Below are positions 52,782 to 61,558 of a stretch of 64,000 bases of DNA, piece by piece. The notes under the pieces were generated by a model. The model was not told where the DNA came from. It was given only the letters and a program-made list of their open reading frames with translations, and searched no databases. Position 1 is the stretch's first letter; each line of letters opens with the position of its first letter. Origin of the DNA: Streptomyces sp. NBC_01233 (GTDB taxonomy: Bacteria > Actinomycetota > Actinomycetes > Streptomycetales > Streptomycetaceae); NCBI RefSeq assembly GCF_035989305.1, contig NZ_CP108514.1, positions 310,001-374,000 on the forward strand, written 5' to 3'. The translations under genes were made by a program, and so were the position numbers.

Positions 52782-54058
52782 CAGTTGGTCCTCCAGACGG
52801 AGATGCGCCAGCGCGAGATCCAGCCCCACACCAGACCGGCCAGCAGTCCGGCGAGCGCCAGCACGGCCAGCAGCCACCAGCCCCGGCCGAGGCCGAACGC
52901 GGCCGCGTCGGAGGCCCCGTCGGGTCCGTCCACCAGGTCGATGGTCAGCTCGACGGGCATGCCCGGGGTGGTCTTGACGGATGCGGGAGCCGAGAAGGAG
53001 TTGCTGACCTGGATGCAGACGGTCTCCGCCGCGGGCTTCGCGTCCCCGTCGGCGTCGTCGATCTCGGCCTTCGGGTACCGCAGACCGGTCGAGAGGACGT
53101 CGGTGCGCCCGTCGCCCGCCTCCGAGCCGCGCACGATCTCGCGCCCGTGGACGGTCGTGGCGCGCAGCAGGACTCCGTAGTCCTTGTTGACGGCCCGGTC
53201 GGCGCCGATGCTCACCGAGGCGCGCAGCTCCTGGCCCGGGAGGACGTCCACCCGGTACCAGCGGTGCTCGCCGAAGGTCTCGCGGTCGCTGTAGAGGCCG
53301 GCCTTCAGCTGCGGGGCGCCCTCGCACTGCTTGGCGCCCTCCGTCGCGACCGGGTTGACGACCGGGTCCGCGGCCCGGTCGACGAGTTGGCGCACCCTGC
53401 TGGAGAGCTCCGCCTTGTGCTGCACCGAGGTGTAGGTACCGCCGGTGGCCTCGGCGATGCAGGTCAGCTGGGCCCGCGTCTTGGCGTCGGGCACCAGGCC
53501 GAGGGTGTCGATGACCAGGTGGATGCCCTTGGCGGCGATGTCGCGCGCCACTTCGCAGGGGTCGAGCGGGGCGCAGGTGTCCTCGCCGTCGGTGATGAGC
53601 ACGATCCGCTTGGTGGCGTTGCCGCCCTCGAGGTCCTGGGCCGCGCCCTGGAGGGCCGGTCCGATCGGCGTCCAGCCGGTGGGGGCGAGGGTCGCCACCG
53701 CGGTCTTCGCCTCGGTCCGGTCGAGCGGCCCGACCGGGTAGAGCTGTTTGGTGTCCTTGCAGCCGAGCGCTCTGTCCTCACCGGGGTAGGTCGCGCCCAG
53801 GGTCCGTATGCCGAGTTGCACCTCGGCGGGTACGGCGTCGATGACCTCGTTGAAGGCCTGCTTCGCCGCGGCCATACGGGACTGGCCGTCGATGTCGGTC
53901 GCCCGCATGGAGCCGCTGACGTCCAGGACGAGATCGACCTTGGGGGGTTCCTTCGCCGTCGGTCCGTCGGCGGCGGTGGCGCTCGCCGGGAAGAGCCCGA
54001 CGGCCAGGGCGGCGAGCAGGCCGCACGCCCCGGCCGCCAGCCGTTTTCTTGTGATCAT
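52781..54058 (-). CDS. Secreted von Willebrand factor A domain protein with C-terminal membrane anchor
   Basis: 425 residues from ATG 54058 (ITRKRLAAGACGLLAAL). Signal peptide ends near SATAA. VWA domain: VDLVLDVSGSMRATDIDGQS has the MIDAS DxSxS, TGWTPIGPALQGA the Thr, and RIVLITDGEDTCAP the Asp, so metal binding is intact. It continues with a beta-rich region (EHRWYRVDVLPGQELRASVS) and a single C-terminal membrane segment (WWLLAVLALAGLLAGLVWGW). VWA proteins bind ligands or other proteins via a metal. The gene heads a two-gene operon. Confidence 0.88.
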   Translation of the reverse strand: MITRKRLAAGACGLLAALAVGLFPASATAADGPTAKEPPKVDLVLDVSGSMRATDIDGQSRMAAAKQAFNEVIDAVPAEVQLGIRTLGATYPGEDRALGCKDTKQLYPVGPLDRTEAKTAVATLAPTGWTPIGPALQGAAQDLEGGNATKRIVLITDGEDTCAPLDPCEVARDIAAKGIHLVIDTLGLVPDAKTRAQLTCIAEATGGTYTSVQHKAELSSRVRQLVDRAADPVVNPVATEGAKQCEGAPQLKAGLYSDRETFGEHRWYRVDVLPGQELRASVSIGADRAVNKDYGVLLRATTVHGREIVRGSEAGDGRTDVLSTGLRYPKAEIDDADGDAKPAAETVCIQVSNSFSAPASVKTTPGMPVELTIDLVDGPDGASDAAAFGLGRGWWLLAVLALAGLLAGLVWGWISRWRISVWRTN

Positions 54059-54162
54059 CGCCGGATCGTATTGAGGATCGTCCGGCAATCCAAAACCGGG
54101 TCCCCGCCGCGGCTTTCAGGGTGTACGCGGACTTCCGCCGGGCGTCCCGGCAGCGGACCGGG

Positions 54163-54206
54163 CCGGCGGACGGGGGCGGACCGGCGGACGGGGGCGGACC
54201 GGCGGA
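54163..54206. repeat. 18-bp tandem repeat, about 2.4 copies
   Basis: CCGGCGGACGGGGGCGGA at 54163 and 54181 and partly at 54199, in the gap between the VWA gene and the DUF6204-like gene. Confidence 0.85.
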
Positions 54207-54249
54207 TATCCGGGTGCATGGGGCGCAGTGCCCGATCTACTCTGCCGGG

Positions 54250-54615
54250 ATGAGCACCCGTACCTTCCGCATCACCGTCCGCGGCTCGTTCGACGGTCTG
54301 ACCGACGACCAGCGGGCCGAGCTGCTCGCGGCCGCGCCCGAGCACGACATGCTGCGCGCCGAGTTCACCGCCGAGGGTCACCTCACGTACGACCTCGCGG
54401 CCCGTCCCTTCTTCACCTTCCGCTTCCTCGAATCGGGCCAGAGCGAGGAGGACATCCTCGACGCGACGGCCCGTGCGGAGCTGGCGGCGGAGGGCTGGCT
54501 GACCGAGCGCGGATACGGCTTCAAGCAGCTGAAGTCTCAGGCCCAGGACCTGTCGCAGGCTCCGCTGGGCAAGCGCGGGCGCCGTGAGGCGGCCCGCGCC
54601 GACGGCCGGGCCTGA
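54250..54615 (+). CDS. Conserved small protein (DUF6204-like)
   Basis: 121 residues from ATG 54250. STRTFRITVRGSFDGLTDDQ, AELLAAAPEHDMLRAEFTAE, HLTYDLAARPFFTFRFLES and AELAAEGWLTERGYGFKQLK give an alternating alpha/beta protein. The pattern (RVTVRGxFxxLxxxQRAxLL, FxFR) resembles the DUF6204 family of Streptomyces, function unknown. The basic C-terminus (GKRGRREAARADGRA) is probably disordered. Single gene. Confidence 0.7.
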   Translation: MSTRTFRITVRGSFDGLTDDQRAELLAAAPEHDMLRAEFTAEGHLTYDLAARPFFTFRFLESGQSEEDILDATARAELAAEGWLTERGYGFKQLKSQAQDLSQAPLGKRGRREAARADGRA

Positions 54616-54642
54616 CCGCGGCTCGCGGTCAGGCGTCCCCGG

Positions 54643-56286
54643 TCAGGCCTCGCCGGTCGCGGCGAAGACGGCGCCGAGGTGGGCGGCCAGCGACTGCGGG
54701 GCGGGCGGGGTGAGGCGGGCGCCCAGGTAGCCGTCCGGGCGGATCACGAAGGCCGTCGGCTGGTCGGCCGCGTAGAGGCGGGCGAACTCGCCGCGGCTGT
54801 CGCGGTAGACCGGCAGCGGGCTCGCGCCGGCCTGGCCGTCGGGCGGGGCATCAGCGGGGAGCACCACGCAGACCTCCACCCGCCCGCCGGAGGACTCCCC
54901 TGCCGTCCGCGCGAGTTCGTCGAGGCCGGGCCCGGTCCCGTACAGCAGCAGGAGGTGCTCGCGCTCCCGCAGGAGGTCGTACAGCCGCAGCGGGTAGGCG
55001 GCGATGTGCCCGGTGAGCCCGCGGCAGTCCGGCGCCCGGTCGCCCGGCCGGGGCCCGCGGCCCTCACCGGGCGGGTCCACGACCGGGCTTCCCCGGTAGC
55101 CGACGAGGAGTTGGGCCTCGCGCAGCATCACGGTCTCCGGAGCGTCCGGGTCTGACTCGATTCCCTGGACGGCGTGCCGCACGGTGCGGCCGACGACTTC
55201 CTCGCCGACGGGCCGGCGCTCGGCGTCGTAGCTGGCGAGGAGGCCGGGGCGGGCCGCGTCCCGGACCGCGAGGGCGAGCTTCCAGGCCAGGTTCCAGGCG
55301 TCCTGGATACCGGTGTTCATGCCCTGGGCGCCGGTCGGCGGGTGGATGTGCGCGGCGTCCCCGGCGACGAAGACCCGGCGGTCCCCGTACCGGTCCACGA
55401 TCCGGTGGCTGATGCGGAACACCGAGGACCAGCGGATGTCGGAGGCGGTGGTCGGCTGCGGTGACAGCCGGTCCAGGACGGCCTGGATGTCCGCCAGTCC
55501 GGGGGCCCGGCTGCTCTGCAGGCCGTGGGCGATGCCGTCGGAGGAGGCCTCGACCTGCCGGGCGGTGGAGAGTTCGGGCGGCACCATCATGGACATCCGG
55601 TAGCGGCCCGGGCCGGGCAGCGGGATGCACACCAGCACGTCGTCGACGGCGCCGTCGACGCCCCGGTGCAAGGAGCGCACGCCGTACCCGTGCGGCACGT
55701 CCCAGTCGACCCGCACGTCGGCGAGCATGTACTCCTCGGGGAAGGCGCCGCCCTCGTAGCTGAGCCCCAGCCCCTTGCGGACGATGCTGTGCGCGCCGTC
55801 GCATCCCACCAGGAACCGGGTCCGCACCTCTTCCTCGGCGCCGGAGGGAGTGTGCAGCCGGGCGGTCACCCCGTCGGCGTCCTGCCTGAACGACACCAGC
55901 TCGGTGCCGCGTTCGACCGTGGTCCCGAAGCGGCCCAGGAACTCGTCGATGATGCGCTCGGTCTCGTACTGCGGCAGCGCGGCGAATCCGTACGGCACTT
56001 CGGGCGGCAGGACGAGGTCGAGGCGCGGCTGCTCGATGCCGTTGACGTACAGGTACTGTCCGCGCATCGGGACGGCCGCCTCGAGGACCGTGCGGACCAG
56101 CCCCATGCGGTCCCAGAGCTCCAGGGTGCGCGGCTGGATGCCCACGGCCTTCGCGAACGGCAGCCGGGCCGGCAGCCGGTCGACGATCCGGCAGGAGACT
56201 CCGCGCCTGCGGAGCTCGGCGGCGGCGGTCAGACCGACCGGGCCGGCGCCGACGACCAGGACGTCCGTTGCATAGGTGCGCGCCAC
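54643..56286 (-). CDS. FAD-dependent aromatic hydroxylase (PheA/TfdB type)
   Basis: 547 residues. FAD-binding GxGxxG as VLVVGAGPVGLTAAAELRRR; the DG motif in RFLVGCDGAHSIVRKGLGL; the second FAD motif GDRRVFVAGDAAHIHPPTGA with QGMNTGIQDAWNLAWKLA; and a C-terminal thioredoxin-like domain (about 440-547) as in phenol hydroxylase-type flavoproteins. It needs NAD(P)H and hydroxylates an aromatic ring; in Streptomyces such enzymes act on polyketides or degrade phenolics. Its start is 18 bases from the ohr stop on the same strand, so both are probably co-transcribed and induced together. Confidence 0.9.
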   Translation of the reverse strand: MARTYATDVLVVGAGPVGLTAAAELRRRGVSCRIVDRLPARLPFAKAVGIQPRTLELWDRMGLVRTVLEAAVPMRGQYLYVNGIEQPRLDLVLPPEVPYGFAALPQYETERIIDEFLGRFGTTVERGTELVSFRQDADGVTARLHTPSGAEEEVRTRFLVGCDGAHSIVRKGLGLSYEGGAFPEEYMLADVRVDWDVPHGYGVRSLHRGVDGAVDDVLVCIPLPGPGRYRMSMMVPPELSTARQVEASSDGIAHGLQSSRAPGLADIQAVLDRLSPQPTTASDIRWSSVFRISHRIVDRYGDRRVFVAGDAAHIHPPTGAQGMNTGIQDAWNLAWKLALAVRDAARPGLLASYDAERRPVGEEVVGRTVRHAVQGIESDPDAPETVMLREAQLLVGYRGSPVVDPPGEGRGPRPGDRAPDCRGLTGHIAAYPLRLYDLLREREHLLLLYGTGPGLDELARTAGESSGGRVEVCVVLPADAPPDGQAGASPLPVYRDSRGEFARLYAADQPTAFVIRPDGYLGARLTPPAPQSLAAHLGAVFAATGEA

Positions 56287-56304
56287 TGGCGCCTCCCGGC
56301 ATCT

Positions 56305-56715
56305 TTACTCGATCACGAGGTCGACGTCGATGTTGCCGCGGGTGGCCCGGGAGTAGGGGCAGACCTCGTGGGCCTGCTTCACGAGCAGGGCGCCCGTCTC
56401 GCCGGCCAGGGACTCGGGGAGCTCGACGCGCAGGGTGACGCCCAGGCCGAAGCCGGCGCCGTCCTTGCCGATGGAGACCTCCGCGGTGACCGAGACCTCG
56501 CTGGTGTCGGCCTTGGCCTGGCGGCCGACGAGGCCGAGCGCACTGGCGAAGCAGGCGGCGTAGCCGGCCGCGAAGAGCTGCTCGGGGTTGGTGCCCTGCC
56601 CGTTGCCGCCGAGCGCCGGGGGCATGGCGAGGGCGAGGTCGATCTGGCCGTCGGAGCTGACGGTGCGGCCCTCGCGGCCGTTGGCGGTGGCGACAGCGGT
56701 GTAGAGCGCGTCCAT
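56305..56715 (-). CDS. ohr: Organic hydroperoxide resistance protein Ohr (OsmC family)
   Basis: 136 residues. Both redox cysteines are present: YAACFASALGLVGRQAK and HEVCPYSRATRGNIDVDLVI. The Arg and Glu that shape the active site fit the Ohr pattern, and NPEQLFAAGYAACF is diagnostic. It reduces organic and fatty-acid hydroperoxides using lipoylated proteins. It is divergent from an OhrR-type MarR gene, with the control region between, and probably leads an operon with the flavin hydroxylase. Confidence 0.95.
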   Translation of the reverse strand: MDALYTAVATANGREGRTVSSDGQIDLALAMPPALGGNGQGTNPEQLFAAGYAACFASALGLVGRQAKADTSEVSVTAEVSIGKDGAGFGLGVTLRVELPESLAGETGALLVKQAHEVCPYSRATRGNIDVDLVIE

Positions 56716-56843
56716 GAGAGTTCCTCTCGCAGAAATGAACCGTGGCGGCGGCCGGTGGTCGACCGCGCTCCACCAGTAGAGCACGCAATTCAGTTGTGCA
56801 CAATTCAATGCCTCGCAAGTCTGCCCCGGGTACACTTGCCGTC
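56716..56843. promoter_or_regulatory. ohr-ohrR control region with palindrome TTGTGCACAA
   Basis: The 128-base gap contains an unusually AT-rich stretch at 56785-56810 with the perfect palindrome TTGTGCACAA at 56794-56803, flanked by AATTCA on both sides. It is the natural candidate for the OhrR operator, controlling both divergent promoters. Confidence 0.6.
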
Positions 56844-57329
56844 ATGACCGAGCAGCCGACCGCGACCCGCCCCGACCAGGACTTCCTGCGCCTGGACGGC
56901 CAGATCTGCTTCGCGCTGAACGCCGCGAGCCGCGCGTTCGGCGGCCTCTACCGCGTCGTCCTCAAGGACCTGGGGCTCACCTACCCGCAGTACCTGGTGA
57001 TGCTGGTGCTCTGGGAGCACGGCGAGCTGCCGGTCAAGGAGATCGGGCAGCACCTCCGGCTGGATTCGGGCACGCTGTCCCCGCTGCTCAAGCGGCTGGA
57101 GACGGCCGGGCTGGTCCGCCGCGAGCGCAGCACCGAGGACGAGCGCTCCGTCCACGCCCACCTGACCGAGGAGGGCGCCGCGCTGCGCGTCCGCGCCGCG
57201 GAGGTGCCCCGGAGGATCGCGGCCGCGACCGGCTTCGAGCTCGCCGAGATCCTCGACCTCCAGACCCGCCTGAACCGCCTCACCGCCGCGCTCGACGCGG
57301 CCGTGCCGCGGGAGGCCGGAGAGGCGTAG
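56844..57329 (+). CDS. ohrR: MarR family peroxide-sensing repressor OhrR
   Basis: 161 residues. The reactive Cys near the N-terminus is in RLDGQICFALNAASRAF, the position used in OhrR; the two Tyr residues that sense Cys oxidation can be placed in GGLYRVVL and TYPQYLVML. The winged HTH is VKEIGQHLRLDSGTLSPLLK with the wing RERSTEDERSVHAHLTEEG. Organic hydroperoxides oxidise the Cys and release DNA. Its position divergent from ohr confirms the assignment. Confidence 0.93.
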   Translation: MTEQPTATRPDQDFLRLDGQICFALNAASRAFGGLYRVVLKDLGLTYPQYLVMLVLWEHGELPVKEIGQHLRLDSGTLSPLLKRLETAGLVRRERSTEDERSVHAHLTEEGAALRVRAAEVPRRIAAATGFELAEILDLQTRLNRLTAALDAAVPREAGEA

Positions 57330-57402
57330 GCCCCTCCCGCGCCGGACACTGGTCCGGGAAGCGGAAAGCGCGAAGCGGGGGGCCGAAGGCGGGAGGCACC
57401 CG

Positions 57403-58425
57403 GTGGAACCGGTGGCGGCGCTGGACCGGATCGCCTTCCTGCTGGAGCGCGCACAGGCCCCCACCTACCGGGTACGGGCCTTTCGCACGGCGTCCGCGGC
57501 ACTCACGCGGATGGGCGGGCGGGAGGTGGCCGAGCGGGCCGCCGCGGGCACCCTGGAGAGCGTCAAGGGCATCGGCCCCAAGACGGCCCAGGTCGTACGG
57601 GAAGCCCTCGGCGGGACGGTGCCGGCCTACCTGCAGACCCTGGAGGACGAGGCCGCCGCACTCCCCGAGGGGCCGCCCGCCACCCCTGCCGCCACCGCGC
57701 TGCGGGCAGCCCTGCGCGGGGACTGCCACGTGCACTCGGACTGGTCCGACGGCGGCAGCCCGATCGAGGCGATGGGCCGGGCGGCGGCCGCACTCGGCCA
57801 CGACTGGGCCGTGCTGACCGACCACTCGCCGCGGCTGACCGTCGCGCGGGGGCTCTCCCCGGAGCGGCTGCGCGAGCAGCTGGCGGTGGTGGCCGAGCTC
57901 AACGACACGTGGGCGCCCTTCCGGCTGCTCACCGGAATCGAGTGCGACATCCTCGACGACGGGGCGCTGGACCAGCAGCCGGAGCTGCTGGAACGGCTCG
58001 ACCTCGTCGTCGGCTCGGTGCACTCGAAGCTGCGGATGGACGCTCCGGCGATGACCCGGCGGCTGCTGGCGGCCGTGCGCAATCCGCTGATGGACGTACT
58101 GGGCCACTGCACGGGGAGGCTGGTCACCGGACGCACCCGGCCTGAGTCGCAGTTCGACGCCGAGGCCGTCTTCACGGCCTGCGCGGAGTCCGGTACCGCC
58201 GTGGAGATCAACAGCCGGCCCGAGCGTCTGGACCCGCCGCGGCGGCTGCTGCGCCTGGCCGTGGCTGCCGGCGCCTTCTTCGCGATCGACACCGACGCAC
58301 ACGCGCCGGGCCAGCTGGACTGGCAGGTGCTCGGCTGCGAACGAGCTGTGGAATGCGGCGTACCGGCGGGGCGGATCATCAACACCTGGGCCGCGGACGA
58401 GCTCCTGACCTGGACCGACACCTGA
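57403..58425 (+). CDS. PHP-domain phosphoesterase with helix-hairpin-helix N-terminus
   Basis: 340 residues from GTG 57403. Residues 1-85 resemble the start of a PolX-type DNA polymerase (RIAFLLERAQAPTYRVRAFR, then the HhH motif LESVKGIGPKTAQVVREALG). The rest is a PHP domain: RGDCHVHSDWSDGGSPIEAM, VLTDHSPRLTVARG, LTGIECDILDDGALD, VVGSVHSKLRMD and AIDTDAHAPGQLDW, supplying the His/Asp/Glu metal ligands. Bacterial PolX has a full polymerase domain between these parts; it is absent here. A DNA-repair phosphoesterase or nuclease role is likely, the substrate unknown. Confidence 0.85.
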   Translation: MEPVAALDRIAFLLERAQAPTYRVRAFRTASAALTRMGGREVAERAAAGTLESVKGIGPKTAQVVREALGGTVPAYLQTLEDEAAALPEGPPATPAATALRAALRGDCHVHSDWSDGGSPIEAMGRAAAALGHDWAVLTDHSPRLTVARGLSPERLREQLAVVAELNDTWAPFRLLTGIECDILDDGALDQQPELLERLDLVVGSVHSKLRMDAPAMTRRLLAAVRNPLMDVLGHCTGRLVTGRTRPESQFDAEAVFTACAESGTAVEINSRPERLDPPRRLLRLAVAAGAFFAIDTDAHAPGQLDWQVLGCERAVECGVPAGRIINTWAADELLTWTDT

Positions 58426-58485
58426 CGCGCCCCGTGAGGGCATCCTTCGTCGGGTGGGTCACACCTGCCGGGGGCGGGAGCCCCT

Positions 58486-59685
58486 TCACACGAGCAGCGC
58501 TCCGAGGCTTTCGGGCGCGAAGAAGTCCGCGGGCGAGGTGACTCCCGCCGCCACCCTGGCGAAGCCGTCCATCGCCGGGCCGCTGCGCGACACGGCGCCG
58601 AGCACCTCGAGCATCTGCGCCGGGGGCGGGTCCAGCGTGGCGAGCTCGGTGGTGAACTCGTACATCGGCAGGACCTGACCGTCCCGGCTCTCCTGGTAGT
58701 CCTTCATGGCCGCGTCGAAGGTCCGTGCACCGGTGAACGTCCGGTCGAGCGCCCGCACGCACAGTTCCGCGTCGCGGAAGGCGTCCTGGATGCCCTGGGC
58801 CGTGATGAAGTCCTTCAGGTACCCGGCGTCGCCGACGAGCGCCCAGCCCGGCCCGTACGGCCGGCGCAGGAGGTTCGGGACCGCCGCGCCGACGAGACGC
58901 TCCACGCGGCGGGCCGATGCGATCCGGTCGGCGAAGGACGGAACCAGGCCCAGGGTGGCCCGGTACCCGGCCTCGATGTCCGCCCGGTTGGCCTCGAAGT
59001 CGCGCATCGGCACCCCGCAGATCACCACGGTCAGGCCGTCGTTGGTGGGCCAGGCGGCGAAGGCCCGGTCCGGCCGCACGTAGGTCTCGAACCGGCCGTC
59101 CATCGGCAGGCCGGTCCAGTACGCGTAGTAGCTGCACTGGAGCTTCGGCTTCTCGGCGTAGGCGGCCGCGCCGACGGACCGCGCCACCAGGGAGTGGGCC
59201 CCGTCCGCGCCGACGACGACGCGGGCGTACTCCGTGACGCTCTTCCCGCCCGCCCCGTGCCCCCTGATGCCCGTGACCGCGTCACCCTCGACCACGAGGT
59301 CCTCGACGGTGAAGCGCTCCCGCACCTCCGCGCCCGAACGGTCCGCGGCATCGACGAGGATCTTGTCCAGGACCGTACGGCGCGGCGCGTACGCGGCCGG
59401 GAACCCACAGCCGGCGGGCGAGCCTTCGATGGTGAAGGGCCCGAAGTCGAAGGAGTAGGTGGCGATCGGCGGGCAGCCGCTCGCGATCACCTGGGGCAGC
59501 AGCCCCCAACGGTCCAGGGCCGCGAGGCCCGGCGGGTGGACGAGGTGGGTGGAGACCGTGTCGCTCGGGAACGTGGTCCGGTCGGCCAGGAGCACCCGGT
59601 AGCCCTTGCGGGCGAGCAGCATCGCCGTCGGCGCGCCGGCGCACCGCGCGCCGACTACCACGGCGTCGTAGATCTGATTCGGCAT
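58486..59685 (-). CDS. FAD-dependent oxidoreductase, geranylgeranyl reductase/hydroxylase-like
   Basis: 399 residues. The dinucleotide motif reads AVVVGARCAGAPTAMLLARK followed by SDTVSTHLVHPPGLAALDRW, diagnostic for an actinobacterial group related to geranylgeranyl reductases and halogenase-like flavoproteins. The second FAD motif is PYGPGWALVGDAGYLKDFIT. It either reduces isoprenoid double bonds or hydroxylates an aromatic or lipid substrate. It lies on the same strand as the LuxR and UbiA genes (gap 194 bases), next to a type III PKS, so a tailoring step in that pathway is plausible. Confidence 0.82.
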   Translation of the reverse strand: MPNQIYDAVVVGARCAGAPTAMLLARKGYRVLLADRTTFPSDTVSTHLVHPPGLAALDRWGLLPQVIASGCPPIATYSFDFGPFTIEGSPAGCGFPAAYAPRRTVLDKILVDAADRSGAEVRERFTVEDLVVEGDAVTGIRGHGAGGKSVTEYARVVVGADGAHSLVARSVGAAAYAEKPKLQCSYYAYWTGLPMDGRFETYVRPDRAFAAWPTNDGLTVVICGVPMRDFEANRADIEAGYRATLGLVPSFADRIASARRVERLVGAAVPNLLRRPYGPGWALVGDAGYLKDFITAQGIQDAFRDAELCVRALDRTFTGARTFDAAMKDYQESRDGQVLPMYEFTTELATLDPPPAQMLEVLGAVSRSGPAMDGFARVAAGVTSPADFFAPESLGALLV

Positions 59686-59842
59686 GACGTCACCTACCGT
59701 CGGTCGCTGCCCGTGGGCGCGCGGGCGCCGCCCGGGTTCGTACGGGTTCGTACGCTGGAAACGCTAGGCGGCGGACCGGGCCGTCCGCGTCGGCAGAACG
59801 TCCACTCCCCGGCATGGGCATTTGTGCCCACGTGCGCGGCGC

Positions 59843-59875
59843 GTGCGGGTGCAGGTGCCCGTGCGGGTGCAGGTG
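59843..59875. repeat. 15-bp direct repeat in an 18-bp period
   Basis: GTGCGGGTGCAGGTG at 59843-59857 and again at 59861-59875, separated by CCC, immediately after the LuxR stop. The rest of the 59686-59879 gap shows no other feature; the promoter of the FAD gene should be here. Confidence 0.85.
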
Positions 59876-59879
59876 ACGT

Positions 59880-61517
59880 TCAGACGAGGCCGTGCCGGTG
59901 TGCGTAGGCCGTCGCCGCGGAGCGCGACGACACCCCGAGCTTGGCGAAGATGTTGCTGATGTGACGGGCGACCGTCTTCTCGCTCAGGAAGAGGTCGTCC
60001 GCGACGGCCCGGTTCGACTTCCCCACCGCCACGTGCCGCAGGACTTCCCGTTCCCGGGCCGTGAGCCGGCCCTCCGCCCCGTTGGCGGCCTTGAGCACGA
60101 GCTCCTCGGCACGCAGCAGGTCCGGTACGGCGCCCAGCTCCCGGAAGACGGCCGTGGCGGCCTCGATCTCCAGCCGGGCTGTGATGTCGTCGCCGCTCTC
60201 CCGGCAGGACAGGCCGATGAGCAGGCGGGTCCGCGCGGCCTCGTACGGTGCGTCCAGGTCCCGGAACGTCGCCACCGCGTGGCCGAGTACCGCCTGGGCG
60301 CCGTGCGCCTCGCCGGATGCCAGGAGCACCGCGCCCCGCGCCTGTCCGCCGATGGCGCTCAGCAGCGGGGAGTCCACGGCCTCGGCGGTCGCGGCCAGTT
60401 CCTCCGCCGCGGCGCGCGCCTCCTGCAGCCCTCCCGCCGCCAGCATGATCTCCACGTACGCCGGCAGGATCCGGCAGCGAGCGATCCCGTCGCCGGACGC
60501 GTCGAGCGCGGTGCGGATCGCGCGGGCGGCGGCCCCCGTGTCCCCGGCCGCGAGCAGGGACAGTGCGAGTCCCGGCTGTGCGCCGTGCCCGAGCCTGCTG
60601 GCCTCGCGGTACGCCGCCTGCGCGCGCTCGGTCTCGCCGCGCAGCCGGTGGAGTTCGCCGAGCTGGTAGTACGCGGCGTCGGCGGAGCTCGCCGTCGGGG
60701 TCGACCGCATCCACCTGCAGGCACGCTCCGCCTCGTCCAGGGCGTCGTCCCAGTCCCCGTGCAGCCGCATGACCTCGACGCGGTGGGCCAGGCAGATGCC
60801 CCGGTAGGGCACCAGTTCCTGTTGCGCGGCGCACCACCGGGACAGTTCGGCCGTCCATTCCCGGGCCCGGCGCAGATCGAAGACCTCGTGGCAGACCGCG
60901 ATCACCGCACAGTAGGCGAGTCCGGACACGATCGGGGAGACCTCGCCCGCCGTCACCCCGACCATGGCCTCGTCGAGGAGGCGGATCCCCTCCGCGGCCC
61001 GGCCGGTCCCGATCAGGTTCTCGCCGATGGAGACCATGGCGAAGATCGTGAGGTCCGGGTCCGTGAAGCGCGTCGCGACGGCCAGGGCCCGTTCGGAGAC
61101 GGCCAGGGAGTTCGCCGTCTCCCCGGCGCAGTAGGTGCGCAGCCCTTCCAGTGCCAGCAGGTAGCCCTCCTCGACGGTGTCCGGCTCGCCGGCGTCGAGC
61201 AGCCGCCGCGCCCGCGCCGTCCAGCCGGCGCAGCGGGACCACTCCCCGCTCAGCACCAGGTCGAGCCCGAGCCAGAACACGCAGCGGACGGCGCGCGGCA
61301 CGTCACCGCGGGTCAGCCACGCATGGTGGGCGCGCGTCCACAGGTCGTCGCTCTCGGTGTCCCGGCCGGTCAGGTGGGCGGCGAGGGCGAGCCGTTCGAG
61401 ATCCTCGGGACCGAGCGGGTGCCGGCGGTCGGCCTCCGAGAGGATCGCGAAGACGTCGCCCCACGCGTGCCGTGCCAGTGCTGCTCCGGCGGACCGCTGC
61501 GCTGCGGCTGGCTCCAT
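59880..61517 (-). CDS. LuxR family regulator with TPR-like N-terminal domain
   Basis: 545 residues from ATG 61517 (EPAAAQRSAGAALARHAWGD). Residues about 1-460 are helical repeats (ALSLLAAGDTGAAARAIRTA, YYQLGELHRLRGETERAQAA). The C-terminal HTH is GRLTAREREVLRHVAVGKSN, RAVADDLFLSEKTVARHISN, IFAKLGVSSRSAATAYA, a complete LuxR/NarL DNA-binding domain. It has no ATPase part, so it is shorter than LAL-type regulators. Placed 41 bases after the UbiA gene and next to the type III PKS group, it is the likely local regulator. Confidence 0.9.
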   Translation of the reverse strand: MEPAAAQRSAGAALARHAWGDVFAILSEADRRHPLGPEDLERLALAAHLTGRDTESDDLWTRAHHAWLTRGDVPRAVRCVFWLGLDLVLSGEWSRCAGWTARARRLLDAGEPDTVEEGYLLALEGLRTYCAGETANSLAVSERALAVATRFTDPDLTIFAMVSIGENLIGTGRAAEGIRLLDEAMVGVTAGEVSPIVSGLAYCAVIAVCHEVFDLRRAREWTAELSRWCAAQQELVPYRGICLAHRVEVMRLHGDWDDALDEAERACRWMRSTPTASSADAAYYQLGELHRLRGETERAQAAYREASRLGHGAQPGLALSLLAAGDTGAAARAIRTALDASGDGIARCRILPAYVEIMLAAGGLQEARAAAEELAATAEAVDSPLLSAIGGQARGAVLLASGEAHGAQAVLGHAVATFRDLDAPYEAARTRLLIGLSCRESGDDITARLEIEAATAVFRELGAVPDLLRAEELVLKAANGAEGRLTAREREVLRHVAVGKSNRAVADDLFLSEKTVARHISNIFAKLGVSSRSAATAYAHRHGLV

Positions 61518-61558
61518 GGCCCCATTCTCCCCGAGGTCCGCCGGAACGGGCCGCGGGC

